DNA of 50,555 bases from assembly GCA_027488335.1 (NCBI GenBank), contig JAIYBU010000025.1, positions 1 through 50,555 on the forward strand, read 5' to 3'. Below, piece by piece: positions 16,245 through 24,289 of this stretch; the stretch's first letter is position 1; each line of letters begins with the position of its first letter. The notes beneath the pieces are model-generated. The model was given only the letters and a program-made list of their open reading frames with translations. It ran no database searches and was not told the origin of the DNA. A program made the translations under genes and the position numbers. Source of the DNA: Cytophagaceae bacterium. Lineage in GTDB: Bacteria; Bacteroidota; Bacteroidia; Cytophagales; Spirosomataceae.

Positions 16245-19200
16245 TTACTTCCAAAAAACCATTTTGCCAGAAAACGAAGAATGTTTACTTTCTATCGAAG
16301 AATTTACTGAAATTCGATAGAAATAAATGCCAGTTTTCCAGTTTTTAGTCTCAATTTTCATGCCAAGGTTTAGCGATTTGTCACAAAAATAGCAGGTTTC
16401 AGCTTTTTCAAAAATTAAATTACCTGCACTATCAAAAACCTCCAAAGTGAAGGTCAAATCTTGATTTTCGGCATTGTGTTCGATGTAGAAATTGGTACTG
16501 CTTTCAACAGGGTTTGGATAGTTGTATGCCTTTAAAATCTTTAAATGCTCATTTTCTACTACAAATGCTAACGCCTCCTCGGCAGAATTATTATAGTTAT
16601 CCCAAACTTTTAATTTAACGATGTATTGACCCGCAGGCAACTTACCGAAATTATATTTTACTACTCCTTTTGTATAATCATCTTTGCTTGTAAAATACTG
16701 ATTAGCAATAACTTTCAATGTGTCGTTTAGTAGTAAGACCATTTCGTGGCCAACACCAGCTTGTGAAATATTGATGCCGTTTTCATCCGAAATCTGAGCT
16801 TCAAGCAGGTTGTTTTTATCAATCGAAAGTTTGATTTCTGGTGCTTTTGTATCGCTCAAAATATTGGTTTCGCTGCCCCCAATCATTAGTTCATTGTAGC
16901 TTCCAGAGGCATCAAGCGTGCTATCGGTCGAAATAGCGTAGAAATTTACCCGTCCAGTGCCTACCTGATAGTTGATGTCTTTCGGAACAACGAAGTTTAC
17001 TTTAAAAGTCCCATTTTTCATTTCAACTAAGCCTTCAAAAATCTGATTTCGGTAAGTTTTGTATCGAAACTTCTTGGTTTTCTGTCCGAGCGTACTGACT
17101 TCTGAAGCCTTGTCAAAGACAGAGACGAGAATTTTTCCATTGAAGTTGTTTTTAATCAAGCCATCGCTCGAATTTCTGATTTCTCCTTCTAAACTGACCT
17201 TCGATAAAGCCTTGATTATTTGTTTTTCGGGTGAAGTGCCATTGATTTTTGTCAGAACAATTTTTTCGGTTGGGTAGGCAAGTTGCATAGAAGGGTCGCC
17301 TAAAAGTGAAAAATTTCTATTAAAAACCCCGCTCAAGGAGTTGTTTTTAGTGATTCTGAAAATATCGCCCAGTCGCAGATTCGGATTTGTATTTTTTTGT
17401 GCAAATGCCTGATAAAAAGCACTATTTAACAAAAAATTAGTATTTGAATAAACTGGTCGAGTCGTAGTGAGCAAGCCAATAGCTGCCCCTTTCGGACTTA
17501 ACATGGCCATTTCTGCCCCCGAAACATTGCCTGGGTCATCGAAACGCCCAAACGAACAAGTGGCTGTAAGAAACAATGGCATATTATTGAGGTTTCGCCA
17601 AGTCTGAATTTGGTCACGTGTCAGTACCTTCTCTTCTGTCCAACCATCAGTGCCACCGTGTCCACTATAATTGATTATCAAGGCACCTTCATTGACACTT
17701 TTATTTAGAGCCTTGTTTACTTCGGGCGAAATTGCACCGTTGGCCGTAGCAATCTGCGGAAAAGCATCTAAGTATATTTTGTTGATAATCAGGTCTTTAG
17801 TAGTTTTTAAAGTCATTTCAGAAATATCATCGGCATCTTGTTGGTGAATATTAAAATCTCCATCATCAGCCACAAAGCTAATTTTCCTTCGCCAACTGCC
17901 TGCTGTTCGTTGGGTTCGAGCATAATAAATCAGTTTATCAACCACGTTTTTGGCTTCTTCTACACTCTTTACTGGCAAACGACCAACGCTGATTTCCATC
18001 GAATGATTGCCTACATTGTTTTCCGCCCATTCACCTTCATTATCTTCAAAAAATCCAAAATAATCATCGGAGGCGTAACTATTCACAGGATTCAACGATT
18101 CTCGACTTTCATAGGTCGGAATCTGTAATTTAGTATCAATCGAAGCATATTGGATGATATTTTTATAATCAAAACTGGCATCGGCAAAAAGTAGAAGGTA
18201 CTTTAATTTTGCAGGATTCTTTTGCCATAAAAAACGCCCAAAATCTCGAATTGCAGTAGGGTCTGGGCTGCCCGAAGAAAACTCATTATAAACTTGGTCA
18301 ATCTCTACTACCGTAACTAATAAACCATCATTTGTTCGGCGAAATGCTGCTAAGCGTTCCGCATGTTCACGCCAATTCTTGATAGTAAGTATCAGTAAAT
18401 CAGGTGTTTGTGCTTGTTGAAGATTCTGATTGTTTACTTTCTGAATGTAGTTTGGTTCGAGTATATTATTGCTTGAAAACAGTACGAAGGTTTTGAGTTC
18501 ATTCTGTGTTTCTATTCCGAAACTGGCTTCAGAATTATTGATTTGGAAAGGAATATTTTCGGGTAAAAGAGGATTCGTTACATCCCAAATTTTTTGTGTA
18601 TTGTTGGCTTGACTTATAATAAAATTGGAAGTTTTATTTCGCAAACTTTCAATCGAACGCACGAATGTTTGTTGCTCATAAAACTGTAATCTTCGTTTGG
18701 TTTGTATCTCAAAATAATTCAAGTATGCTACCGACGAATTTTGGTTGTTTTTATTGAAACTGAACGTTAACTTCTGCGTATTTTTCCCGTTGGAAATAGC
18801 CGTGAAAGTCTGAATATTTTCGTTTCCTTTTAGGTCATAAGTGCCAGTGCCGATGGCTCTGAGATTTTGCTCGCCAATGAGTGAGTCAGCATTGAGTTTT
18901 AGGCTAACTTTTGTAGTCGTGAATGATGCACCTAAAATAGCAGAAGTAAGTTTAATACTCGAGTTCGGAATGATTCCTTCGGTCTTTAACTCAAAACTTA
19001 TATCTGAGCTTACACCAAACGATTCACCGTACCATTCACGGCCCGAACCACCCAAATCTCGCCCGCCCAAACTCACCACATTCTTTTGGTCGAGTTCGTG
19101 GAAAGTGAAATCATCAAAAGTTTTTAGGTTATTGCTTGCACTCACCAAAGCCTGATTTTTGATGCGTAAGCCTTTGGTGTCGGAGATATTCAGAAAAACA

Positions 19201-19616
19201 AAGGTTGTGTCTGAATACGGATTATTTTGGTGCGTAAATTGTTGATTATTAGCATTATATAGTATTCTGTGTGGACTTTCTGTATAAAAAAGTATATAAT
19301 CAGTGGCATCGAATTTTCCATCATTTTCGCCCACGACCTCAATGAGATTTTCGGTTAAATCTTTTGCCCGAGGAGCGTTATTGGCTTGGGGTAAAACTCC
19401 GCCACCGTTTCCAAAAATTCTGATATTTTGAGGGTTTAGCTTGGCAATATCAATGCCCGCATCTTTCAGAAATGTAGCATCAATTTTGTGTACGCCTGTG
19501 CGAGTTGTGGCAATTTTATACCAATCACCCGTGGCCAAAACTGATGGTTGGGCTTGAGAAAAGACAGATAAAAATAGTGAAATATTGAAGGTGAATAAAA
19601 ATAAAAAAACACCCAT
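16245..19616 (-). CDS. porU: Type IX secretion system sortase PorU (C25 family)
   Basis: Gingipain-like cysteine peptidase that removes the C-terminal signal from type IX cargo and joins the cargo to its surface anchor. From ATG at 19616 the protein has 1123 residues: signal peptide to about residue 22, an N-terminal beta region, the C25 domain with catalytic His653 (YSGHGGTDGW) and Cys687 (TATCSFG), then Ig-like regions and its own C-terminal sorting-like domain (AYNYPNPVESSTNFYI onward). The in-frame GTG at 19712 would overlap the SprT gene by 4 bp, but the extra 32 residues include the translation of a dispersed repeat (ERSRRE). A good AGGAAGAA ribosome site precedes 19616. Confidence 0.9.
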   Translation of the reverse strand: MGVFLFLFTFNISLFLSVFSQAQPSVLATGDWYKIATTRTGVHKIDATFLKDAGIDIAKLNPQNIRIFGNGGGVLPQANNAPRAKDLTENLIEVVGENDGKFDATDYILFYTESPHRILYNANNQQFTHQNNPYSDTTFVFLNISDTKGLRIKNQALVSASNNLKTFDDFTFHELDQKNVVSLGGRDLGGSGREWYGESFGVSSDISFELKTEGIIPNSSIKLTSAILGASFTTTKVSLKLNADSLIGEQNLRAIGTGTYDLKGNENIQTFTAISNGKNTQKLTFSFNKNNQNSSVAYLNYFEIQTKRRLQFYEQQTFVRSIESLRNKTSNFIISQANNTQKIWDVTNPLLPENIPFQINNSEASFGIETQNELKTFVLFSSNNILEPNYIQKVNNQNLQQAQTPDLLILTIKNWREHAERLAAFRRTNDGLLVTVVEIDQVYNEFSSGSPDPTAIRDFGRFLWQKNPAKLKYLLLFADASFDYKNIIQYASIDTKLQIPTYESRESLNPVNSYASDDYFGFFEDNEGEWAENNVGNHSMEISVGRLPVKSVEEAKNVVDKLIYYARTQRTAGSWRRKISFVADDGDFNIHQQDADDISEMTLKTTKDLIINKIYLDAFPQIATANGAISPEVNKALNKSVNEGALIINYSGHGGTDGWTEEKVLTRDQIQTWRNLNNMPLFLTATCSFGRFDDPGNVSGAEMAMLSPKGAAIGLLTTTRPVYSNTNFLLNSAFYQAFAQKNTNPNLRLGDIFRITKNNSLSGVFNRNFSLLGDPSMQLAYPTEKIVLTKINGTSPEKQIIKALSKVSLEGEIRNSSDGLIKNNFNGKILVSVFDKASEVSTLGQKTKKFRYKTYRNQIFEGLVEMKNGTFKVNFVVPKDINYQVGTGRVNFYAISTDSTLDASGSYNELMIGGSETNILSDTKAPEIKLSIDKNNLLEAQISDENGINISQAGVGHEMVLLLNDTLKVIANQYFTSKDDYTKGVVKYNFGKLPAGQYIVKLKVWDNYNNSAEEALAFVVENEHLKILKAYNYPNPVESSTNFYIEHNAENQDLTFTLEVFDSAGNLIFEKAETCYFCDKSLNLGMKIETKNWKTGIYFYRISVNSSIESKHSSFSGKMVFWK

Positions 19617-19629
19617 TTCTTCCTCCCTT

Positions 19630-19657
19630 CGACTTCGCTCAGAGAACGGGAAGTACG
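19630..19657. repeat. Dispersed repeat copy in the porU leader
   Basis: The segment contains CCTTCGACTTCGCTCAG, whose complement CTGAGCGAAGTCGAAGG is a short sequence found many times between genes in Bacteroidota genomes. A partial copy, CCTGAGCGAAGTGG, occurs at 32596-32609. Here it lies between the SprT stop and the chosen porU start. Confidence 0.6.
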
Positions 19658-19708
19658 AATATGATTTTATATATTTTTTTATTTTTAGCATTTTATTCAT
19701 TGGAAAAC

Positions 19709-20398
19709 TCACAACGGATTGACAAGTGCCGATGCCAAAATGGTATATCTACGTTTTGACTGTTTCTCTAAACACAATACTCTTGTCCGACGTTTTTCGA
19801 TTTTCTGAAAAACTGTTCCACGAAACTCAAACCATTGATTATCAGTTAAATCAGCTAAAGAAATCCCCACTTGTTCGCCCGTATCAAAACTTCTTAGAGC
19901 CTCAGACAATGGTGCATAACTCACCGAAGAAGCGGCTGGATTTTGCATATAAGCACTCAACGGCAAAAGTAAGTTCTTGGGTAAATGGTCTTCACTGAGC
20001 AAAGGCTGCATTAGGTCTTGAAAACTCTTTTTCCATTCTTTGCCGTGTGGTTCTATTCGTTTGCGACCTTTATTGAGCCAAGCTCGTTGATGGGCAATTT
20101 CGTGAATGTATGTCACCAAAAAAGCGTACGGATTTAGGTCGTGATTGATGGTAATTTTGTGCTGACCGTCACGAAAAATATAATTTCCGAAACAACTGCT
20201 TCGGGTACGTGAAATCTTAAATGAAAATGGTTGTTCTTTCCACAATTCAAAGCAATACATAACCGTAGTGGCAGGAAGATGCTTGAGTAGAACTTCCCCA
20301 ATTTTCTTGGCTGTATTTGCGTCAGGCTTATTTATTGTGGGCAAAGTTGGGTTTTTATCCACAATGTTATTTACTTTTTTAAATAATTGTTGAAACAT
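19709..20398 (-). CDS. SprT-like zinc metalloprotease-fold protein
   Basis: A 229-residue SprT-like domain protein. The zinc motif HEIAH (YIHEIAHQRAW, near residue 90) and a downstream His in RIEPHGKEWKKS are present. The short C-terminal part has a Cys (VLCLEKQSKRRY) but no complete zinc ribbon. ATG at 20398 is chosen over GTG at 20413, since the latter overlaps a repeat and adds only five residues. Role unknown; eukaryotic Spartan proteases digest DNA-protein crosslinks, while bacterial SprT proteins are uncharacterised. It lies between ruvX and porU on the same strand. Confidence 0.85.
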   Translation of the reverse strand: MFQQLFKKVNNIVDKNPTLPTINKPDANTAKKIGEVLLKHLPATTVMYCFELWKEQPFSFKISRTRSSCFGNYIFRDGQHKITINHDLNPYAFLVTYIHEIAHQRAWLNKGRKRIEPHGKEWKKSFQDLMQPLLSEDHLPKNLLLPLSAYMQNPAASSVSYAPLSEALRSFDTGEQVGISLADLTDNQWFEFRGTVFQKIEKRRTRVLCLEKQSKRRYTILASALVNPL

Positions 20399-20401
20399 GT
20401 T

Positions 20402-20436
20402 TTGATAGTCCACGGTCTATGGTTGATAGTCCATAG
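20402..20436. repeat. Direct and inverted repeat between ruvX and sprT
   Basis: TTGATAGTCCA appears at 20402-20412 and 20423-20433; CTATGG (20417-20422) and CCATAG (20431-20436) can pair. A related GATAGTCC stands at 21922-21929, just left of the redoxin terminator. Probably one of the dispersed intergenic repeats of this genome. Confidence 0.55.
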
Positions 20437-20490
20437 AAAAATCCATTTTTATAAAAAATGTAATTGATTAGTTCTGCCAGTTCGATATTT

Positions 20491-20898
20491 TTAATTTCCC
20501 ATAAAGCTCTGCAAAATAATCACCGCACTGATTTTGTCGATATTGCCTTTTATTTGTCGGTCTTTTTTCTTCATTCCGCCAGCAATCATGGTTTGCATGG
20601 CCATTTTTGAAGTAAAACGTTCATCGTGCAAGTGTATGGGTGTTTCGGGGAAAATATTTTTTAATTCTACCACAAATCGCTCTACATAAGCCGTTCCGTC
20701 GGTGGCGGTACCATCCAAATTTTTGGGCATTCCAACCACAAAAGCCTCAACGGCTTCGGTTTGGGTATATTTTTTTAAATATTCCAACAATTTATCGGTC
20801 GGAACGGTTTCGAGTGCCGATGCAATAATTTTTGATGGGTCAGTTACGGCCAAACCTGTTCGTTTAGCACCGTAGTCAATAGCGAGAATTCTTGGCAT
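20491..20898 (-). CDS. ruvX: Putative pre-16S rRNA nuclease / Holliday junction resolvase RuvX
   Basis: A 135-residue RNase H-fold nuclease of the YqgF family, implicated in 16S rRNA 5' end maturation. Acidic active-site motifs are in place: IDYGAKRTGLAVTD (residues 6-19), HDERFTS (near 99) and DKISAVIILQSF (near 121). Full length for the family. It is 72 bp downstream of mazG and precedes the sprT-porU-porV group in the same direction. Confidence 0.93.
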   Translation of the reverse strand: MPRILAIDYGAKRTGLAVTDPSKIIASALETVPTDKLLEYLKKYTQTEAVEAFVVGMPKNLDGTATDGTAYVERFVVELKNIFPETPIHLHDERFTSKMAMQTMIAGGMKKKDRQIKGNIDKISAVIILQSFMGN

Positions 20899-20970
20899 AA
20901 TGTTAAGACAGATTTGTAACTTGTCAATTATGGGCTATTTGATAACCTACAAATCTGTTCTACTTAAATT

Positions 20971-21786
20971 TTATAACTTCTTTGCTTCTTCCCAAAAAAT
21001 ATCCATTTCGGCAAGGGTCATATCTTTCAGATTTTTTTTAGCTTCTTTGGCTTTTTCTTCCAAATACTGAAAACGCTTAATAAACTTCTTATTGGTGCGT
21101 TCGAGAGCAGTTTCGGGGTTAATGTCTATAAAACGAGCATAATTGACCAACGAAAAAAGCAAATCGCCAAATTCGCCTTCGGCTTTTTCTTTGTCAATGG
21201 CTTGGTCGGTTTCTACATCGAACATTTCCTTAAACTCACCCATTTCTTCTTCAACTTTTGCCCAAACTTGGCTTTTTTCTTCCCAGTCAAAACCTACTCC
21301 ACGAGCTTTTTCTTGAATACGCATTGATTTTACCAAGGCTGGTAGAGACTGCGGCACGCCACTCAAAACCGATTTATTTCCTTCTTTAAGCTTCAATTGT
21401 TCCCAGTTTCGCTTTACATCTTCTTCGTTTTCCACTTTCACGTCGCCGTAGATGTGCGGGTGTCGAGAAATTAATTTATCACAAATACCATGAAGCACGT
21501 CGGCTACATCAAAATCGCCAGTTTCTGAAGCAATTTTTGAGTAAAACACCAAATGCAGCATTATATCGCCCAATTCTTTCTTGATTTCGGATAAATCTTT
21601 CTCCAAAATAGCATCCGAAAGTTCGTAAGTTTCTTCAATCGTCAAATGGCGAAGTGTATCCATTGTTTGCTTTTTATCCCACGGACATTGCTCACGGAGT
21701 TCGTCCATGATGGTTAGAAGCCTATCAAATGCCATGAGTTTCTCCATTCGTTGCGGAGGAAATATCGGGGGAAGTTTGTTGCTCAT
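20971..21786 (-). CDS. mazG: Nucleoside triphosphate pyrophosphohydrolase MazG
   Basis: Hydrolyses (d)NTPs to monophosphates and pyrophosphate, a house-cleaning enzyme. The 271-residue protein has two MazG repeats, each with the metal-binding ExxE...ExxD pattern: EETYELSDAI with KKELGDIMLH in the first (residues about 50-78), and EEEMGEFKEM with EGEFGDLLFS in the second (about 175-215). CPWDKKQT near residue 35 is conserved in the family. It is first in the apparent mazG-ruvX-sprT-porU-porV run. Confidence 0.94.
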   Translation of the reverse strand: MSNKLPPIFPPQRMEKLMAFDRLLTIMDELREQCPWDKKQTMDTLRHLTIEETYELSDAILEKDLSEIKKELGDIMLHLVFYSKIASETGDFDVADVLHGICDKLISRHPHIYGDVKVENEEDVKRNWEQLKLKEGNKSVLSGVPQSLPALVKSMRIQEKARGVGFDWEEKSQVWAKVEEEMGEFKEMFDVETDQAIDKEKAEGEFGDLLFSLVNYARFIDINPETALERTNKKFIKRFQYLEEKAKEAKKNLKDMTLAEMDIFWEEAKKL

Positions 21787-21857
21787 GTTTGACTGAGTGA
21801 TTGTTTGATTGAGTGAATGATAGAATACGTTAATGCTATCATTTTACAAAGTTCGTC

Positions 21858-21895
21858 AATAAAAAAAGAAAAAGCCACCTGTTTTCGCAGATGGC
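21858..21895 (-). terminator. Terminator of the redoxin gene
   Basis: On the minus strand GCCATCTG pairs with CAGGTGGC (21874-21895; one mismatch), followed by TTTTTCTTTTTTT. It lies 68 bp past the redoxin stop codon. Confidence 0.75.
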
Positions 21896-21962
21896 AAACA
21901 TATTTTTTGGCGTCAATGGTCGATAGTCCGCAATATTTGCTGTTTAGTTTAATGCTGTCTTT

Positions 21963-22622
21963 TTAGCTTTTCCACTTAATCGCACAACCAACGGCTTTTG
22001 TACTTGTTGTCACTACGGGTTTTCCCACTAAAAGGTTATTTACGGCATCTTCAACGTAACGTTTTGTGACGCCTGAAGGGTCTTGGGCGTTATCGTCGAT
22101 GGCACCAATATAGCTCACAATTATCTTTCCACCTTCTTTTTTCAGAACATACACTTGTGGTGTACGCATCGCCCCGAATGCCTTTGAAACTACCTGCGTA
22201 TCGTCGGTCAAATACGGAAACGGATAGCCTTTTTCTTTGGCACGCACTTGCATATTAGCAAACGAATCTTCTTCGTACGCGTCAGGGTCGTTAGGGTTAA
22301 TCGTAATCACAGGAAAACCTTGCGAAGCATATTTACGGTCGAGGGCAATTACTCGGTCTTCGTACGATTTTGAGAACGGACAATGGTTTGAAGTAAAAAC
22401 AATAATAAATCCCTTAGCCGATGGAAAATCAGCCAACGACATCATTCTTCCATCAATATTTTTAAGTTTAAAATCCGATATTGCATCACCCAACGCATAG
22501 CCAGTGGGTGCTGGTGCGGTAGTTTCTGGCAGCTCTGCCAATGGCAGAGCCATAGCTATTTGCCTTACTCCGACAATACTGCTTAAAAACATTACTCCGA
22601 TGATTAAAAACTGTTTCTTCAT
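21963..22622 (-). CDS. Exported redoxin-domain protein
   Basis: A 219-residue AhpC/TSA-type thioredoxin-fold protein. The N-terminus is a signal sequence (MKKQFLIIGVMFLSS...); the fold begins with YALGDAISDFKLKNIDG near residue 42. The active-site segment is TSNHCPFSKSYEDR, with one conserved Cys and Ser in place of the resolving Cys of CxxC, as in a common family of periplasmic redoxins. A second Cys is near the end (AVGCAIKWK) and could be the resolving residue. Substrate unknown. It has its own -7 box and terminator, so it is probably monocistronic. Confidence 0.85.
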   Translation of the reverse strand: MKKQFLIIGVMFLSSIVGVRQIAMALPLAELPETTAPAPTGYALGDAISDFKLKNIDGRMMSLADFPSAKGFIIVFTSNHCPFSKSYEDRVIALDRKYASQGFPVITINPNDPDAYEEDSFANMQVRAKEKGYPFPYLTDDTQVVSKAFGAMRTPQVYVLKKEGGKIIVSYIGAIDDNAQDPSGVTKRYVEDAVNNLLVGKPVVTTSTKAVGCAIKWKS

Positions 22623-22679
22623 TTATTGGGTATTAAAAAAATGGTTGTGCCAATCTGTTGTTCACTAACGCTAATAAAA

Positions 22680-22687
22680 CAAAAGTA
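22680..22687 (-). promoter_or_regulatory. -7 promoter element for the redoxin gene
   Basis: Minus-strand TACTTTTG, a perfect TAnnTTTG match, lying in the 67-bp gap after the TlpA-like gene. Leader of about 50 bases to the start at 22622. Confidence 0.6.
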
Positions 22688-22689
22688 TT

Positions 22690-23166
22690 TTAAAAAAAGT
22701 GCCTAATTTTATCGCTAAGACTCTGATAATCAAAAGATTGTTCATAAAATTCTTTGCGTATGCCATTACTTATTAACGTAGCTGGAATTGCACCCGACCA
22801 TTGCGGACTCACTTTATCAATCCAACCATTATAATCGGGTTCGTCAATCAAATATACTTTCGATTTTATCTGATGTTCGGCCACAAATTTTTCTACGGTT
22901 TCTAAGTCTCGTTTAAAATCAAGGCTAATAAAAATTACAGAAACGTTGGTCAGACGAAAGTTATCTGCTAATGTTTCAAAAACGGGTATTTCGCTCACGC
23001 AAGGCTTACACCAAGATGCCCAAAAATTTATCACACTAATTTTATTCTCTGCTTTTATGAATTGCTCTAATTCGGTAAACTTAATGACTTCAATGTTATT
23101 TTGAGCAAAAGAGCCATAAAATGTTGATAAAAGTGTGAATAAAAGATATATTCTAAATATTTTCAC
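22690..23166 (-). CDS. TlpA-like thioredoxin, exported
   Basis: A 158-residue periplasmic thiol-disulfide oxidoreductase. A signal peptide (residues 1-21, ending GSFAQ) is followed by one thioredoxin domain with the active site WASWCKPCVSEIP (CxxC near residue 52) and the cis-Pro region SGAIPATLIS. Thioredoxins of this type reduce cytochrome c maturation or other periplasmic disulfides. It is on the same strand as the redoxin gene, 67 bp upstream of it, and diverges from purU. Confidence 0.9.
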   Translation of the reverse strand: MKIFRIYLLFTLLSTFYGSFAQNNIEVIKFTELEQFIKAENKISVINFWASWCKPCVSEIPVFETLADNFRLTNVSVIFISLDFKRDLETVEKFVAEHQIKSKVYLIDEPDYNGWIDKVSPQWSGAIPATLISNGIRKEFYEQSFDYQSLSDKIRHFF

Positions 23167-23336
23167 AATTCTTTGCTTGAAGTTGTGCGTAAATTTATTT
23201 TAAAATCCGTAATTCGCAATCTTAAACTTTGATTAATGTGGTTTTTGTGGTTGAAATATGTGTCACACCTTATAATTCCCGATAAGCAGGTGTAGCAGTA
23301 TTCTCTATCTAAAAATCTTTTAAAGTGTACTAAATA

Positions 23337-24191
23337 ATGGCAAAACATATTCTTTTGATGGATGGCCCCGATGCCAAAGGTTTGATTTTTCATGTAACAA
23401 GCGTACTATACCGCAACGAGTGTAATATTATTTCGCAAGATGAATACGTAAGTCCTGCTACTGATGTGGTTGAAAGTCAGTTTTTTATGAGAACTGAGTT
23501 CGAGTCGCCTGATAAACTTGACCCCCAAAAGGTTTTGAAAGATTTGCAGGAAACCATTGCCACACCTGAAATTAATTTACGCATAAGCCCCAAGAAGAAA
23601 AAAGACGTAGTAATTTTGGCCACAAAAGAGCATCACTGTCTTTCGGATTTATTGATACGCTATAATTTTGATGAACTTGATGCCAATGTTTTGGCCGTAG
23701 TCAGTAATTATAATACCCTCCAGCCATTTGTAAGTAAGTTTGGGATACCGTTTCATTACATCACGCATGAACACAAAACCCGTGAAGAACACGAAGAAGC
23801 TATTTTAAGAACGTTGGAGATTTACAAACCCGAATATTTGGTTTTGGCAAAATACATGCGAATTCTCTCACCTGAATTTGTATCGCATTACCCCAATAAG
23901 ATTGTCAATATTCATCATTCATTTTTACCAGCCTTTATTGGAGCAAACCCATACAGACAAGCGTATGAGCGAGGTGTAAAAATCATTGGAGCAACGGCTC
24001 ACTTCGTGAATAATAATCTCGACGAAGGTCCAATTATCGCCCAAAACGTAAAAGACGTTGACCACAGCTACGCCGCAACCGATATGGCTCGTGAAGGAAA
24101 AGAAGTAGAGAAATCGGTGCTTACGCAAGCCCTAAAACTCGTTTTTAATGACCGAGTATTCATTTTTGGAAATCGGACAGTGATATTATAA
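23337..24191 (+). CDS. purU: Formyltetrahydrofolate deformylase
   Basis: Hydrolyses 10-formyl-THF to THF and formate, balancing one-carbon pools. The 284-residue length is normal. An ACT regulatory domain occupies residues about 5-80 (LMDGPDAKGLIFHVT opening), and the formyltransferase-like catalytic domain follows with NIHHSFLPAF, containing the catalytic Asn and His, and the downstream Asp in NNLDEGPII. No operon partner: the left neighbour diverges and the right neighbour converges. Confidence 0.95.
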   Translation: MAKHILLMDGPDAKGLIFHVTSVLYRNECNIISQDEYVSPATDVVESQFFMRTEFESPDKLDPQKVLKDLQETIATPEINLRISPKKKKDVVILATKEHHCLSDLLIRYNFDELDANVLAVVSNYNTLQPFVSKFGIPFHYITHEHKTREEHEEAILRTLEIYKPEYLVLAKYMRILSPEFVSHYPNKIVNIHHSFLPAFIGANPYRQAYERGVKIIGATAHFVNNNLDEGPIIAQNVKDVDHSYAATDMAREGKEVEKSVLTQALKLVFNDRVFIFGNRTVIL

Positions 24192-24198
24192 AGAAAAC

Positions 24199-24282
24199 AG
24201 AACGCTGATTGTTATGATTTTTATGGTTAGTATATGATTTTTTATCATAAATAGTCATAAAAATCCGCTAAATCAGCGTTCT
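24199..24282. repeat. Long imperfect inverted repeat after purU
   Basis: Outer arms AGAACGCTGATT (24199-24210) and AATCAGCGTTCT (24271-24282) pair perfectly; inside are complementary ATGATTTTTATG and CATAAAAAT segments, so much of the 84 bases can fold. It fills the gap between convergent purU and the PorE-like gene and could end both transcripts. The sequence type resembles dispersed Cytophagales intergenic repeats. Confidence 0.7.
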
Positions 24283-24289
24283 AAGTTCA

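Noticed and set aside
19616..19712. Upstream GTG start for porU
   Set aside because: The added residues translate a dispersed repeat and precede the signal peptide; kept only as an alternative.
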